Assembly: GCA_964587555.1 (NCBI GenBank)
Contig: CAZPLR010000023.1
Span: 1 to 29,718, forward strand
Length of the DNA: 29,718 nt
Source: JAHHTP01 sp964587555
GTDB taxonomy: Bacteria > Bacillota > Clostridia > Oscillospirales > Ruminococcaceae
Direction of reading: 5' to 3'
A model generated the notes under the pieces. The model did no database searches. It worked only from the letters and a program-made list of their open reading frames with translations, and was not told the origin of the DNA. Made by a program: the position numbers and the translations under genes. Shown here in pieces: positions 1 to 7,492 of this stretch. Position 1 is the first letter of the stretch. Each line of letters starts with the position of its first letter.

Positions 1-120
1 TGGTATGCGGAGAAATCGCCCTTGACCTTGAGCGAATGGTTTGGAATATAGCGGCGATCCGATCGCATATAAGCCGTGAGGAAATAAAGCTTTCCATTGG
101 GAACGCGGGAAGGAGACTAG
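1..120. other. Left edge, no assignable gene
   Basis: Two frames are open from the window edge on the plus strand: one ends at a TAG at 49-51 and the other at a TAA at 168-170, overlapping the next gene. Neither translation resembles a family I recognise, so I cannot say which, if any, is the tail of an upstream gene. A TTGACC at 22-27 and a TATAGC at 47-52 could be a poorly spaced promoter for the following gene, but this is weak. Confidence 0.25.
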
Positions 121-641
121 GCGGAAAAAGGAAGAATTATTTTTCTCAATGGGGTAACGAGTTCCGGTAAAACGTCGATCGTTAAAGCACTTCAGGCGTC
201 TGACGAAATCTTCTTTTATGTCGTTGCAAACGATCTGTTTCAAGAGATGGTAGGAGAAAAATACCTGGGGAAAATTACTGGAAATATTTAAGCGAGGTCA
301 TCCTGATGATGTACCACACGGCAAAGCTTTTTTCTGATATGGGAAAAAACGTTCTGATCGACGGCATCCTTGTGGAACAGGAGGAAAACAAGCCCCATTA
401 TCAGCAGCTAAAGGAGATTCTAAACGGCTGCCCGCTGGATATTGTCGAGGTATTCTGTCCGCTGGAAATTTGCAGGCAGAGAAATATCACCCGCGGCGAT
501 CGATACGAAACGCAGTCGGAGGAGCAGGATAGGCTTATGGCGAAAAAAATAGATTACAGCCTGCGGGTGGATACAAGCGCGCTTAGCGCCGAAGAATGTG
601 CGAAACGCATCATCAGTGCGCTCTTTCATTGGGATGTGTGA
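121..641 (+). pseudogene. Chloramphenicol phosphotransferase-like kinase (CPT family), start lost and frameshifted
   Basis: The two parts together encode a small P-loop kinase of the chloramphenicol phosphotransferase-like family, which in characterised members phosphorylates an antibiotic hydroxyl. The first part (130-288) reads GRIIFLNGVTSSGKTS, with the Walker A motif, and stops at 289-291. The second part continues one frame over from about 270 through KYLSEVILMMYHTAKLF and NVLIDGILVE to the stop at 639-641. The join falls in the G-run at 267-270. One extra G there would restore KYLGENYWKYL, so a single-base deletion explains the break. No ATG, GTG or TTG lies in frame between the upstream in-frame TAG (118-120) and the P-loop. 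If that TAG were an ATG the protein would begin MAEKGRIIF. The gene is therefore either dead or affected by sequencing error. The family call is fairly sure; resistance activity is not implied. Confidence 0.75.
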
Positions 642-667
642 TGCTTGAACCGGGAAAGGATGGTTTG

Positions 668-1189
668 ATGCAAAAGAGGATACTGGCGGTTTTGCTCGGC
701 ATGCTGCTTTTCTTTGGAGTAACAAGCTGCAAAAGTGCGGATGATGCGCAGAGCGGCGTCGCGTCCGGCGAACAGCAAAGCAGTTCTTCTGAGATAAGTT
801 CTGGGGAAGAAAATTCTTCTGAGGAAAGTTCCAAAGAGGAATCCTCTGCTTCTGAGGATAGCGGGGAGGCACAGCACGAGGCGGTGCGGATGGAGCTGCT
901 TTTGATCTCCGGCGATGAAAGAAAAGAGACTTCTGTCACCGACGCTGCTGCGGTCGCCGATCTCTATCAATTTCTAACCGCGCTGACCTATGAGCCTGTG
1001 GAGGACGCTTCGATGGACGAGGAAAGCATCAGCGTGTATTTTTACGATGCGTCTGATGCAGGGATCGAATCCTTTGCGATCGATAGAGAGCGTTTAAAAT
1101 GCAGCGGCGTGCCGGATACCTACCGGATCACAAGCCCGGATTTTGATTATGACGCTTTTATGGAGAGGATAAAAGCCCTGATCGATTAA
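668..1189 (+). CDS. Small lipoprotein with Ser/Glu-rich linker
   Basis: Predicted 173-residue secreted lipoprotein of unknown function. Residues 4-20 are a hydrophobic signal segment ending in GVTSC, a lipobox that would leave Cys21 lipid-anchored on the outer face of the membrane. Residues 22-68 are a low-complexity linker of Ser, Glu and Gly, likely a flexible tether. Residues 70-173 look like a small folded domain with acidic patches. I chose the ATG at 668 because GAAAGGA at 654-660 is well spaced and because the longer frame from 596 would bury the signal peptide. The gene follows the broken kinase closely and converges on the ANTAR gene, separated by a terminator. I do not recognise the C-terminal domain. 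Confidence 0.8.
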   Translation: MQKRILAVLLGMLLFFGVTSCKSADDAQSGVASGEQQSSSSEISSGEENSSEESSKEESSASEDSGEAQHEAVRMELLLISGDERKETSVTDAAAVADLYQFLTALTYEPVEDASMDEESISVYFYDASDAGIESFAIDRERLKCSGVPDTYRITSPDFDYDAFMERIKALID

Positions 1190-1223
1190 AATGAAAAATG
1201 GGCTGAAAAACAGCAAAAAATAA

Positions 1224-1270
1224 ACCGGTCGCTTGGGAGAGGTGGTTCTGAAGCGATCGGTTTTTCTTTT
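1224..1270. terminator. Bidirectional intrinsic terminator
   Basis: An 11-bp stem pairs ACCGGTCGCTT (1224-1234) with AAGCGATCGGT (1251-1261), with one G-U wobble. T-rich sequence follows on the plus strand (1261-1270), and an A-rich stretch precedes it (1214-1224) that gives a U-tract on the minus strand. It separates the lipoprotein gene from the convergent end of the glutamate synthase operon. Confidence 0.85.
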
Positions 1271-1271
1271 G

Positions 1272-1844
1272 TTATGCTTCGTAGGTTTTTAGGATGTTCT
1301 CCGCAACCTCGCGGCGGGAGATACGCAGATCCATTGCTTGTTTTTCAATATAGCGGTGTGCCTCCGGCTCGCTGAGCTTTAGGTATTCGATAAGAATGCA
1401 TTTCGCGCGGCCGACAAGCCGCAGGTCGTCCAGCTTTTCCCTTAGTGCCTGCGTCTGCCCGCTTAATAAAAGCAGCCTTTCCCGCGCGGTATCCGCCATA
1501 AAATATGCTTGCTCGAACGCCGTCTTAGAAAGCGGCTTTGGCAGCGTGTAGACGCCGCACGGCGTCAAATTTCTGCGCGCCCTATCATATAATTCTTCCT
1601 TGACCAGCAGCAAAAGCTGTAGATTGCTGTACTTCTGCGCGGCGTTTGCCGCAAACCGGTCGCCAAATTCATCGGCAAGCGGCGTGTTGAGGATCAGCAG
1701 ATCGTAGTCTGTGCGCTGCAGCAAAAGCTTTGCTTCTTCTGCGGCGGAGCATCTGTCGATCCGCTCTAGACCATATGGGGACAAAAGCCCCGCCAATGCG
1801 CTCATGCCTTTTTCAGAGCCGGAAAGTATCAAAGCGCTGCGCAC
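1272..1844 (-). CDS. ANTAR-domain RNA-binding antiterminator with pseudo-receiver domain
   Basis: A 190-residue protein of the AmiR/NasT class. Residues 1-118 have a receiver-like fold. Residues 134-187 form an ANTAR helix bundle with the usual signature positions (A147-K148, A162, A170-M171, then VAENIL). ANTAR proteins bind paired hexaloop RNA hairpins and prevent termination. The receiver looks non-phosphorylatable: the acceptor position is Asn53 (LLILNTPL), there is no N-terminal acidic pair (ALILSGSEKG), and only the Lys103-Pro104 switch motif remains. The start is GTG at 1844, with AAGGAGGG seven bases upstream. It is the last gene of the glutamate synthase operon, 34 bases after gltB3. 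The glnN leader nearby has a candidate target hairpin, so it probably couples nitrogen status to glnN expression. No cognate sensor kinase is seen. Confidence 0.88.
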   Translation of the reverse strand: MRSALILSGSEKGMSALAGLLSPYGLERIDRCSAAEEAKLLLQRTDYDLLILNTPLADEFGDRFAANAAQKYSNLQLLLLVKEELYDRARRNLTPCGVYTLPKPLSKTAFEQAYFMADTARERLLLLSGQTQALREKLDDLRLVGRAKCILIEYLKLSEPEAHRYIEKQAMDLRISRREVAENILKTYEA

Positions 1845-1878
1845 GGTTTTGTCCCTCCTTTTTGGGTTTAGCGTACGG

Positions 1879-2604
1879 TCAGTTTGGGGTGTAGAGCGTT
1901 TTGTACGGATTCTTGGCGTTTGGCGTCAGCTTGAAGAAGTGATCCTGAAGCAGCGCGTCGGCGTCATATCCGAACTGCGTGCAAAATTCGCCGACCAATG
2001 CGCGGATTTCCTCTTTATCTTCGTCGGCCGCATCCGAAAGGATAACCTGCGGCGGCAGATCATGCGGCGGTTTTTCGCTGCGCAAGAGGATTTTTCCGCC
2101 GTGCATTCCGGTCCCGGTAAAATTACCGACAATCCGGCGGTTCTTTGGGCTGTGGATGCCCAAAACGACGATCACGCCGCCCGCCAAATATTCTCCCAAG
2201 AAGCTGCCAACCTCCTCGCCGATGACGATCTGCGGCACCTTATCTTTGTATTCCTTCATGTGGATGCCGGCGCGGTAGCCGGCGCTGCCCTTGATAAAGA
2301 TCTTTCCGCCGCGCATTGCGTAGCCTGCGGCGTCTCCGGCGTTTCCGGCAATAACGATCATGCCTTCGTTCATCGTGTCGCCGGTCGCATCCTGCGCGTT
2401 GCCATTGACTGTGATATGCGCGCCGTCTAAGTATGCGCCCAAGGCGTTGCCCGGCACACCGTTGATGAGGATGTCCTTTCCGCTCATGCCGCTGGCGATA
2501 TAGCGCTGACCAATGCAGTTGTCGATCACGACCGTCTGCTCGCCTTCACGGATCTTCTGGTTTAGTAAGGAAAAGTCTATTCCTTTTGCGTCGATGGTAG
2601 TCAT
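1879..2604 (-). CDS. Glutamate synthase GXGXG-domain subunit (GltB3-type)
   Basis: A 241-residue stand-alone version of the C-terminal beta-helix domain of glutamate synthase alpha subunit. The body is built of repeats with regularly spaced glycines, such as GMSGKDILINGVPGNALG, GNAQDATGDTMNEGMIVIAG and GGVIVVLG, typical of the GXGXG domain that packs against the FMN barrel. It should assemble with the amidotransferase and FMN subunits encoded upstream. The ATG at 2604 overlaps the TGA of the oxidoreductase (ATGA) and has AGGAGGG upstream, so translation is coupled. The longer frame to 2652 is only run-in. A 31-nt stretch near its end (2013-2043) recurs with three mismatches in the gltB1 leader. 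Confidence 0.9.
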   Translation of the reverse strand: MTTIDAKGIDFSLLNQKIREGEQTVVIDNCIGQRYIASGMSGKDILINGVPGNALGAYLDGAHITVNGNAQDATGDTMNEGMIVIAGNAGDAAGYAMRGGKIFIKGSAGYRAGIHMKEYKDKVPQIVIGEEVGSFLGEYLAGGVIVVLGIHSPKNRRIVGNFTGTGMHGGKILLRSEKPPHDLPPQVILSDAADEDKEEIRALVGEFCTQFGYDADALLQDHFFKLTPNAKNPYKTLYTPN

Positions 2605-3836
2605 GCTTTCTTCCCTCCTAACACAGTATCGCGGTACGCGCGTCCAAAACACGCAAGCGAGGGGTATTTTTTGATCAGCTCAAAATCGAGGCTCTCAAGC
2701 GGCGTTTTTTCCCGGATCAGATTTGTGTAGATTCCGGCACGAGCGACGTCGCCAACGATGATAAAGCCCTTGAGCAGACCGTTTTCGGTAAAGAATTTGC
2801 GGAAACCATCCTTCGTTTTGACGGTTTCGCAGGTTCCGGTGCAGCAGCCCGCCGTCACCATATGCAGCCCAAAAAACCCGATTGCATTAACCGGCAGCGC
2901 GTTGTCAAACGATGCGCTGCCTCCCGCCATATTTTCACCGCAGGTTTCTCCCTGCATATAGGCATTCGGCAGGATTGCAAGCGGACGGGTGGTGCCGGAC
3001 GAGATATCGTACTGCTCGGTGCAGTCCCCGGCGGCATAAACGTCAGGCAATGAGGTTTCTCCCCTGCCGTTGATCGTGATACCGCGCCCTACTTTGCCGC
3101 CGGCATTCCCAACAAGCGCAGTGTTAGGCCGAACGCCGACCGCTATCACAACTACATCATACTCCACTTGATCGCCCTTTGTCAAGTGCGCGACGCCATT
3201 TTGAAAGGAGGAAACGCTCTGTCCCAAATAGAAGGTCAATCCCTTTTCCTCTAAATGCGCCTGTACGACGGCGGCGGAAGCCTTGTCTAAAATGGACGGC
3301 AGGATGTGTTCGGCAAGGTCGACCACCGTGATGCTTCCGCACAGCGCATGGATGCCCTCGGCGCATTTTAAGCCGATCAGGCCTGCGCCGACGACCAGCA
3401 CCTTCGATTCCGGCGTCAGCGCTTTAGAAAGCGCTTTTGCGTCGTCTAGTGTCATAAAGTGAAACGCCTTTTCGACCTGATCCAGCCCCTCCATACGCGG
3501 TATAAACGGGTCGGAGCCGGCGCCGATAAATAGCTTTTCATAAGGGAGGGTTTCGCCGCCTTGCAGCGTGACTGTCTTTTGATCCGGATGGATTGCGGCG
3601 ACGGTTTTTCCTAATAAGGCTTTGACCGCGTTTTTCTCGTAGAAGTCGTCGCTGCGGTATTTCATACGCTGTTCATCAGTTTTCCCCTCCAGCAGGTAGG
3701 AGATCAGCGGGCGGGAGTAGGTGTGGTGCGGCTCGCTTGCAATCAGCGTGATAGAGCCGGTTTTGTCGACGGCGCGGATTCCCTCGACTGCGCCGACCGC
3801 AGCGGCGGAATTGCCGATGATGATATATTTTGCCAT
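2601..3836 (-). CDS. FAD/NAD(P)-dependent oxidoreductase of the split glutamate synthase operon
   Basis: A 411-residue pyridine-nucleotide-disulfide-type reductase related to NADH:rubredoxin oxidoreductase and the NirB N-terminus. It has an FAD dinucleotide fold at the N-terminus (YIIIGNSAAAVGAVEGI), a central NAD(P) fold (VLVVGAGLIGLKCAEGI) and the second FAD motif VYAAGDC. No redox CxxC is evident at the FAD-proximal helix. Inference: it oxidises NAD(P)H and passes electrons through the adjacent ferredoxin to the FMN/Fe-S subunit, doing the job of the GltD small subunit. The ATG at 3836 has AAGGAGA at suitable distance, and the additional 39 codons upstream are junk overlapping the ferredoxin gene. 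It lies 13 bases after the ferredoxin and overlaps gltB3 by 4 bases. Confidence 0.88.
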   Translation of the reverse strand: MAKYIIIGNSAAAVGAVEGIRAVDKTGSITLIASEPHHTYSRPLISYLLEGKTDEQRMKYRSDDFYEKNAVKALLGKTVAAIHPDQKTVTLQGGETLPYEKLFIGAGSDPFIPRMEGLDQVEKAFHFMTLDDAKALSKALTPESKVLVVGAGLIGLKCAEGIHALCGSITVVDLAEHILPSILDKASAAVVQAHLEEKGLTFYLGQSVSSFQNGVAHLTKGDQVEYDVVVIAVGVRPNTALVGNAGGKVGRGITINGRGETSLPDVYAAGDCTEQYDISSGTTRPLAILPNAYMQGETCGENMAGGSASFDNALPVNAIGFFGLHMVTAGCCTGTCETVKTKDGFRKFFTENGLLKGFIIVGDVARAGIYTNLIREKTPLESLDFELIKKYPSLACFGRAYRDTVLGGKKA

Positions 3837-3849
3837 TGTTTCCGTCTCC

Positions 3850-4284
3850 TTATCTTTCCTCAAATACAATCGCGTTGTTCGGACATCCCTGCACGCATTT
3901 TGGAACGCCGTCCGAGGTCGAAAGGCACAGCTCACACTTGGTGACCGCGCCATCCTCGGTCGGCAGCACGCAGCCGTATGGACAGCTTACCACACAGGTA
4001 AAGCAGTGGACGCACCTGTCTTTGTCGATTCGGATCACGCCGTTTTCGTCTTTAGAAAGCGCGCCGGTAATGCATCCCTTGACACACAGCGGGTCGTCGC
4101 AATGGCGGCAGTTGACCGCAAAGCAGATGCTGTCGTTCTCGTCCACCCGGATGTTTGGAGAGATTGTTTTTCCTTTGAGCGCTTTTGCCATTGTGGTGGT
4201 CATGCCGGTTTGGGCAAACGCGCAGTTATATTCGCAAAGATGGCATCCAAGACACCATTTTTCATTGACATATACTCGTTTCAT
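3850..4284 (-). CDS. Ferredoxin-like 4Fe-4S electron carrier (HycB/CooF/DmsB type)
   Basis: A 144-residue iron-sulfur protein with 17 cysteines. Four groups are visible: C11/C14/C17/C21, C59/C62/C67/C71, C91/C94/C97/C101 and C117/C120/C130/C134, the pattern of four-cluster electron-transfer subunits such as HycB, CooF and DmsB. C54 and C105 are extra. There is no signal peptide, so it acts in the cytoplasm. Placed between the FMN subunit (41-base gap) and the FAD oxidoreductase (13-base gap), it is most simply an electron wire between them. That role is inferred from position. It could alternatively accept electrons from another donor. Confidence 0.88.
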   Translation of the reverse strand: MKRVYVNEKWCLGCHLCEYNCAFAQTGMTTTMAKALKGKTISPNIRVDENDSICFAVNCRHCDDPLCVKGCITGALSKDENGVIRIDKDRCVHCFTCVVSCPYGCVLPTEDGAVTKCELCLSTSDGVPKCVQGCPNNAIVFEER

Positions 4285-4325
4285 AATCAGATGTTCCTTT
4301 CCGGATCACAGCTTCGCAAAGCGCG

Positions 4326-5831
4326 TTATTCACCAGCGTGGGCAATGCCCAAAATAGAAAGCTCTTTTTCATTCAATCCAACGCCGCGCAGCATCAGGCG
4401 GTTGCCCTTAAGCGCTTCGATGGAGTTGATGCCCATGCCGCCCATCAGTTCTTTAATTTCGTGCGTCCAAGCGTTGACCAGATTGATTAAGCGTTTGCAG
4501 CCGATGTCCGGATTTAGACGCTTGACAAGATCCGGACGCTGCGTTGCAATTCCCCAGTTGCACTTTCCGGTATGACAGCTTCTGCACAGATGGCAGCCGA
4601 GCGCCAAAAGCGCCGCGGTCCCAATGTAAACGCAGTCAGCGCCCAAGGCGATCGCTTTGAACACGTCGGCGCTGGAGCGGATCGAGCCGCCAACGATGAT
4701 CGAAACACGGTCGCGAATTCCCTCGTCGCGCAGCCGTTTATCAACGCTTGCAAGCGCCAGCTCAATCGGGATACCGACATTATCGCGGATGCGGGTCGGC
4801 GCAGCGCCGGTACCGCCGCGGAAGCCGTCGATTGCGATGATGTCTGCGCCGGAGCGCGCAATACCGGAGGCAATCGCCGCGACGTTATGTACAGCGGCGA
4901 TTTTGACGATGACCGGCTTTGTGTAATTGGTCGCCTCCTTCAGCGAGTAGACCAGCTGTCTTAAATCCTCGATTGAGTAGATGTCGTGGTGCGGAGCGGG
5001 GGAGATCGCGTCGGTTCCCTGTGGAATCATACGTGTCTTGGAAACATCGCCGACGATTTTTGCGCCGGGAAGATGCCCGCCGATACCCGGTTTTGCGCCT
5101 TGCCCCATTTTGATTTCAATTGCGGCGGCGGCATTTAGGTAATTCTTGTGAACGCCAAATCGTCCGGACGCGACCTGAACGATGGTATGCTCACCGTAGG
5201 CATAGAAATCCTCATGCAGACCGCCCTCGCCGGTGTTGTAGCAGATGCCAAGCTCGGTTGCCGCCCTCGCCAAAGATTCGTGGGCGTTGTAGGAGATTGA
5301 TCCGTAGCTCATTGCGGAGAACATGATTGGGGTGGAGAGGGTGAGATGCGGCGTGTTGACCGGCTTGATCTCACCGTTTTCATCCCTGACGATGTCGTGA
5401 TTTTTGGCTCCCAAAAAGACCTTAGTCTCCATCGGCTCGCGCAGCGGGTCGATCGGCGGATTGGTGACTTGGGAGGCGTTGAGCAGGATTTTGTCAAAAT
5501 AGACCGGAAATTGTTCCGGATTTCCCATCGAGGAGAGCAGTACGCCGCCGGAATCTGCCTGCTTATAGACCTCGCTGATGAGCTTGTTCGACCAGTTTCC
5601 GTTTTCGCGGAAGGTGTCGGGATTTTTGACGATTTTCAGCGCGTGGGTCGGACAGAGCGAAACGCAGCGGTGGCAGTTGACGCATTTGGTTTCGTCAGAA
5701 ATCATGATCCCTTCGTCGGAAAGGTAGGTATGTACCTCGTTGGCGCATTGACGCTCGCAGACGCGGCAGGCAATACAGCGATCCATATTGCGCAGCACCT
5801 CGTATTCTGGTACCAGATAGTTGACAGCCAT
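4326..5831 (-). CDS. Glutamate synthase FMN/iron-sulfur subunit (GltB2-type)
   Basis: A 501-residue archaeal-type glutamate synthase core that converts 2-oxoglutarate and channelled ammonia to glutamate. Residues 17-62 form a two-cluster ferredoxin domain (C19/C22/C25/C29 and C50/C53/C56/C60). The rest is the FMN TIM barrel, with GQGAKPGIGGHLPG, DAISPAPHHDIYSIEDL, IDGFRGGTGAAP and IIVGGSIRSSADVFKAIALGAD. Near the end GCHLCRSCHTGKCNWGI carries the cysteines of the 3Fe-4S cluster. Its ATG overlaps the gltB1 stop by one base (TAATG), so the two are translationally coupled. The protein lacks the amidotransferase and GXGXG domains found in the large bacterial GltB; these are separate genes here. 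Confidence 0.93.
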   Translation of the reverse strand: MAVNYLVPEYEVLRNMDRCIACRVCERQCANEVHTYLSDEGIMISDETKCVNCHRCVSLCPTHALKIVKNPDTFRENGNWSNKLISEVYKQADSGGVLLSSMGNPEQFPVYFDKILLNASQVTNPPIDPLREPMETKVFLGAKNHDIVRDENGEIKPVNTPHLTLSTPIMFSAMSYGSISYNAHESLARAATELGICYNTGEGGLHEDFYAYGEHTIVQVASGRFGVHKNYLNAAAAIEIKMGQGAKPGIGGHLPGAKIVGDVSKTRMIPQGTDAISPAPHHDIYSIEDLRQLVYSLKEATNYTKPVIVKIAAVHNVAAIASGIARSGADIIAIDGFRGGTGAAPTRIRDNVGIPIELALASVDKRLRDEGIRDRVSIIVGGSIRSSADVFKAIALGADCVYIGTAALLALGCHLCRSCHTGKCNWGIATQRPDLVKRLNPDIGCKRLINLVNAWTHEIKELMGGMGINSIEALKGNRLMLRGVGLNEKELSILGIAHAGE

Positions 5832-6940
5832 TAGTTTTCACCTCCGTTAGCCGTTTCGTTTAAGGTGACGATGACAGGCTCGCCGCCGCGCGGTGAGAAT
5901 ACCCTGTCAAGCTCCGGCTCGATCAAGCGGATCGCGGCCTCCTCGCTGGCGACGTAGAAAAAGTCGCCTTTTTCGCCCGCAACCATTGAACGCAGCTTTA
6001 AGCGGTCGTTCAGCGCCATCAGCCCGCCGGTAAAACCGACTAGGATGGAAAACGGACCGGTAATCAGCTCGGAGGCGAATACATTGCGCAGATATTCATA
6101 CTGCGCCTTCTTTTTCGGCTCCATACGGTTGATCGTCGACCAGAACGGCGCGGCGACAACGTGCGCGACCTCCTCCATGCTCAGGCCCTTTTTCCGATGG
6201 AGATAGTCGATGATATAGGTGATAACCTCGGTGTCGGTTTGCAGCGTGCATTTATAACCGTACATTTCGATTGCGCGGCGGTTTGCGTCGTAGGAGGATA
6301 TCTCGCCGTTATGCACGACCGAGTAATCCAACAGCGCAAACGGGTGCGCGCCGCCCCACCAGCCCGGTGTGTTGGTTGGGTAACGCCCATGCGCGGTGAA
6401 GCAATAGCCGGTGTACTCCTCTAAACGGTAAAAGCGTCCTACGTCCTCCGGAAAGCCGACAGCCTTGAATACGCCCATATTTTTGCCGCTGGAAAAGACG
6501 TAAGCGCCGTCAATCTGGGTGTTGATCTTAAAAACGCACTTTGCGACATACTCGCGTTCATCCAGTTGGCTTGCGGCAAGCCGCGTCGGCAGCGGGGCGA
6601 CAAAGTACCGCCAGATCAGCGGCGCGTCGGTGATGCCCGGCGTACTGCGGGTCGGAATCTTGGAAAGATCCACCATGTCAAAATGATGCTCTAAAAAATC
6701 CTCGCATTCCTTTTTGCACGCGTTGTCGTTGTAAAATACGTGAAACGCATAGTAGTTTTTGTACTCTGGATAGCAGCCGTAAACGGCAAAGCCGCCGCCT
6801 AAGCCGTTGGAGCGGTCGTGCATGACCGCGATCGAACGGATGATGCTCTCGCCGTTGAAACGTTTGCCTGATTTGGAAAAGATGCCCGATATCGCGCATC
6901 CGGAAGGAATCCGGATGTCGCCTTCCTTTTGCAATTCCAT
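5831..6940 (-). CDS. Glutamate synthase class II glutamine amidotransferase subunit (GltB1-type)
   Basis: A 369-residue Ntn-type glutaminase that would release ammonia from glutamine for the FMN subunit. The likely nucleophile is Cys15 (SGCAISGIF), so either 14 residues are removed or the enzyme uses an internal Cys. Further class II amidotransferase signatures are FTAHGRYPTNTPGWWGGAHP, VVHNGEISSYDANR and LQTDTEVITYIIDYL. The ATG at 6940 has AAGGAGG upstream, and no good start lies nearer the Cys. It is the first gene of the six-gene minus-strand operon, about 240 bases downstream of a consensus promoter. The stand-alone amidotransferase is typical of archaeal-type glutamate synthases, also found in Thermotogae and Clostridia. 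Confidence 0.92.
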   Translation of the reverse strand: MELQKEGDIRIPSGCAISGIFSKSGKRFNGESIIRSIAVMHDRSNGLGGGFAVYGCYPEYKNYYAFHVFYNDNACKKECEDFLEHHFDMVDLSKIPTRSTPGITDAPLIWRYFVAPLPTRLAASQLDEREYVAKCVFKINTQIDGAYVFSSGKNMGVFKAVGFPEDVGRFYRLEEYTGYCFTAHGRYPTNTPGWWGGAHPFALLDYSVVHNGEISSYDANRRAIEMYGYKCTLQTDTEVITYIIDYLHRKKGLSMEEVAHVVAAPFWSTINRMEPKKKAQYEYLRNVFASELITGPFSILVGFTGGLMALNDRLKLRSMVAGEKGDFFYVASEEAAIRLIEPELDRVFSPRGGEPVIVTLNETANGGEN

Positions 6941-6992
6941 ATAGCCTCCTTAAGTATATCCCTTTGGTATGCTCTGTCAGAGCAGCTTTTCA

Positions 6993-7023
6993 CTTTGTCT
7001 TCGGCGGTCGCATCCGAAAGGAT
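6993..7023 (-). repeat. 31-nt partial copy of gltB3 coding sequence in the gltB1 leader
   Basis: Bases 6993-7023 match 2013-2043, inside gltB3, in the same orientation at 28 of 31 positions, including 15 contiguous bases. In gltB3 it encodes ILSDAADEDK, and in the leader the same frame reads ILSDATAEDK. It looks like a remnant of a duplicated gltB3 3' end, not a functional element. Its end also forms a CATCC-GAAA-GGATG tetraloop hairpin at 7011-7024. Confidence 0.5.
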
Positions 7024-7188
7024 GGTCCGCGCAGGCCGATGCAGAGCGCTGCTCTTTCTGTATTCTGTCCTTCCCCTTTTGGAAAGCGTCTTTTCCCAAA
7101 TAAAGGATTTGCAGGAAAAAAATCATTAAAATTCATAGAATGACATTTTTTCGAGCGCATTAGCCGCTTTCCTTCGGCTTTATGGTCT

Positions 7189-7218
7189 ATTATAACACCA
7201 GAAAAATATGTTTGTCAA
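7189..7218 (-). promoter_or_regulatory. SigmaA-type promoter of the glutamate synthase operon
   Basis: On the minus strand there is a perfect TTGACA (7213-7218), an 18-base spacer and a perfect TATAAT (7189-7194). Transcription would start near 7182 and leave a leader of about 240 bases before gltB1. The leader contains small stem-loops (AGCCG/CGGCT just after the start; GCTCT/AGAGC near 6970-6982) but I see no clear intrinsic terminator in it. Confidence 0.8.
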
Positions 7219-7351
7219 TAGCAAAATGAAAGTTCGAGAAGAAAAACTTTCAGAAAAGAAGCACTTCCGGATCAGATTCGTGCAAGTTAAGCAAAATTTT
7301 TTTCAACTCGCCCACATTAAGCTGCAAAAGATAAAATTTGTAAAAAGGGGG

Positions 7352-7380
7352 TTGACAAAGAAAAGCTGTAGTGCTATAAT
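7352..7380 (+). promoter_or_regulatory. SigmaA-type promoter of glnN
   Basis: Perfect TTGACA (7352-7357), 17-base spacer and perfect TATAAT (7375-7380). The start would fall near 7387, just upstream of the leader hairpins. Such a strong promoter fits control by attenuation downstream of it. Confidence 0.85.
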
Positions 7381-7391
7381 TAGCTCCAGAA

Positions 7392-7407
7392 ACAGCAAAG
7401 GCGCTGT
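7392..7407 (+). promoter_or_regulatory. Candidate ANTAR-binding hexaloop hairpin (antiterminator)
   Basis: ACAGC (7392-7396) pairs with GCTGT (7403-7407) around a six-base loop AAAGGC. A at loop position 1 and G at position 4 are the two bases conserved in ANTAR RNA targets. The 3' arm of this hairpin lies inside the 5' arm of the downstream terminator, so the two structures exclude each other. Known ANTAR targets have two such hairpins; only one is visible after the predicted start, so the assignment is a good but incomplete match. Confidence 0.6.
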
Positions 7408-7442
7408 GAGCGGATGAATTTTCCTGCTCACGGCGTTTTTTT
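7402..7442 (+). terminator. Leader attenuator terminator upstream of glnN
   Basis: CGCTGTGAGC (7402-7411) pairs with GCTCACGGCG (7426-7435), a 10-bp stem with one U-G wobble and a 14-base loop, followed by seven T residues (7436-7442). It sits about 50 bases before the glnN start codon and so should stop transcription before the gene unless the upstream hairpin forms. Confidence 0.85.
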
Positions 7443-7492
7443 CTGATTACGGCAGCGCGAGAGATTCGCCTGTCAGGAAGAAGGAGCATATT

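Noticed and set aside
420..970. Three minus-strand ORFs opposite the kinase-like and lipoprotein genes
   Set aside because: They are shadows of the plus-strand coding bias and have no protein-like features.
1711..2430. 239-codon plus-strand ORF across the ANTAR and gltB3 genes
   Set aside because: It lies opposite two clear genes and has no homology-like motif or ribosome site.
6941..7182. Second ANTAR target in the gltB1 leader
   Set aside because: I looked for a six-base loop with A1 and G4 and found stem-loops with loops of other sizes only, and no terminator overlapping them.
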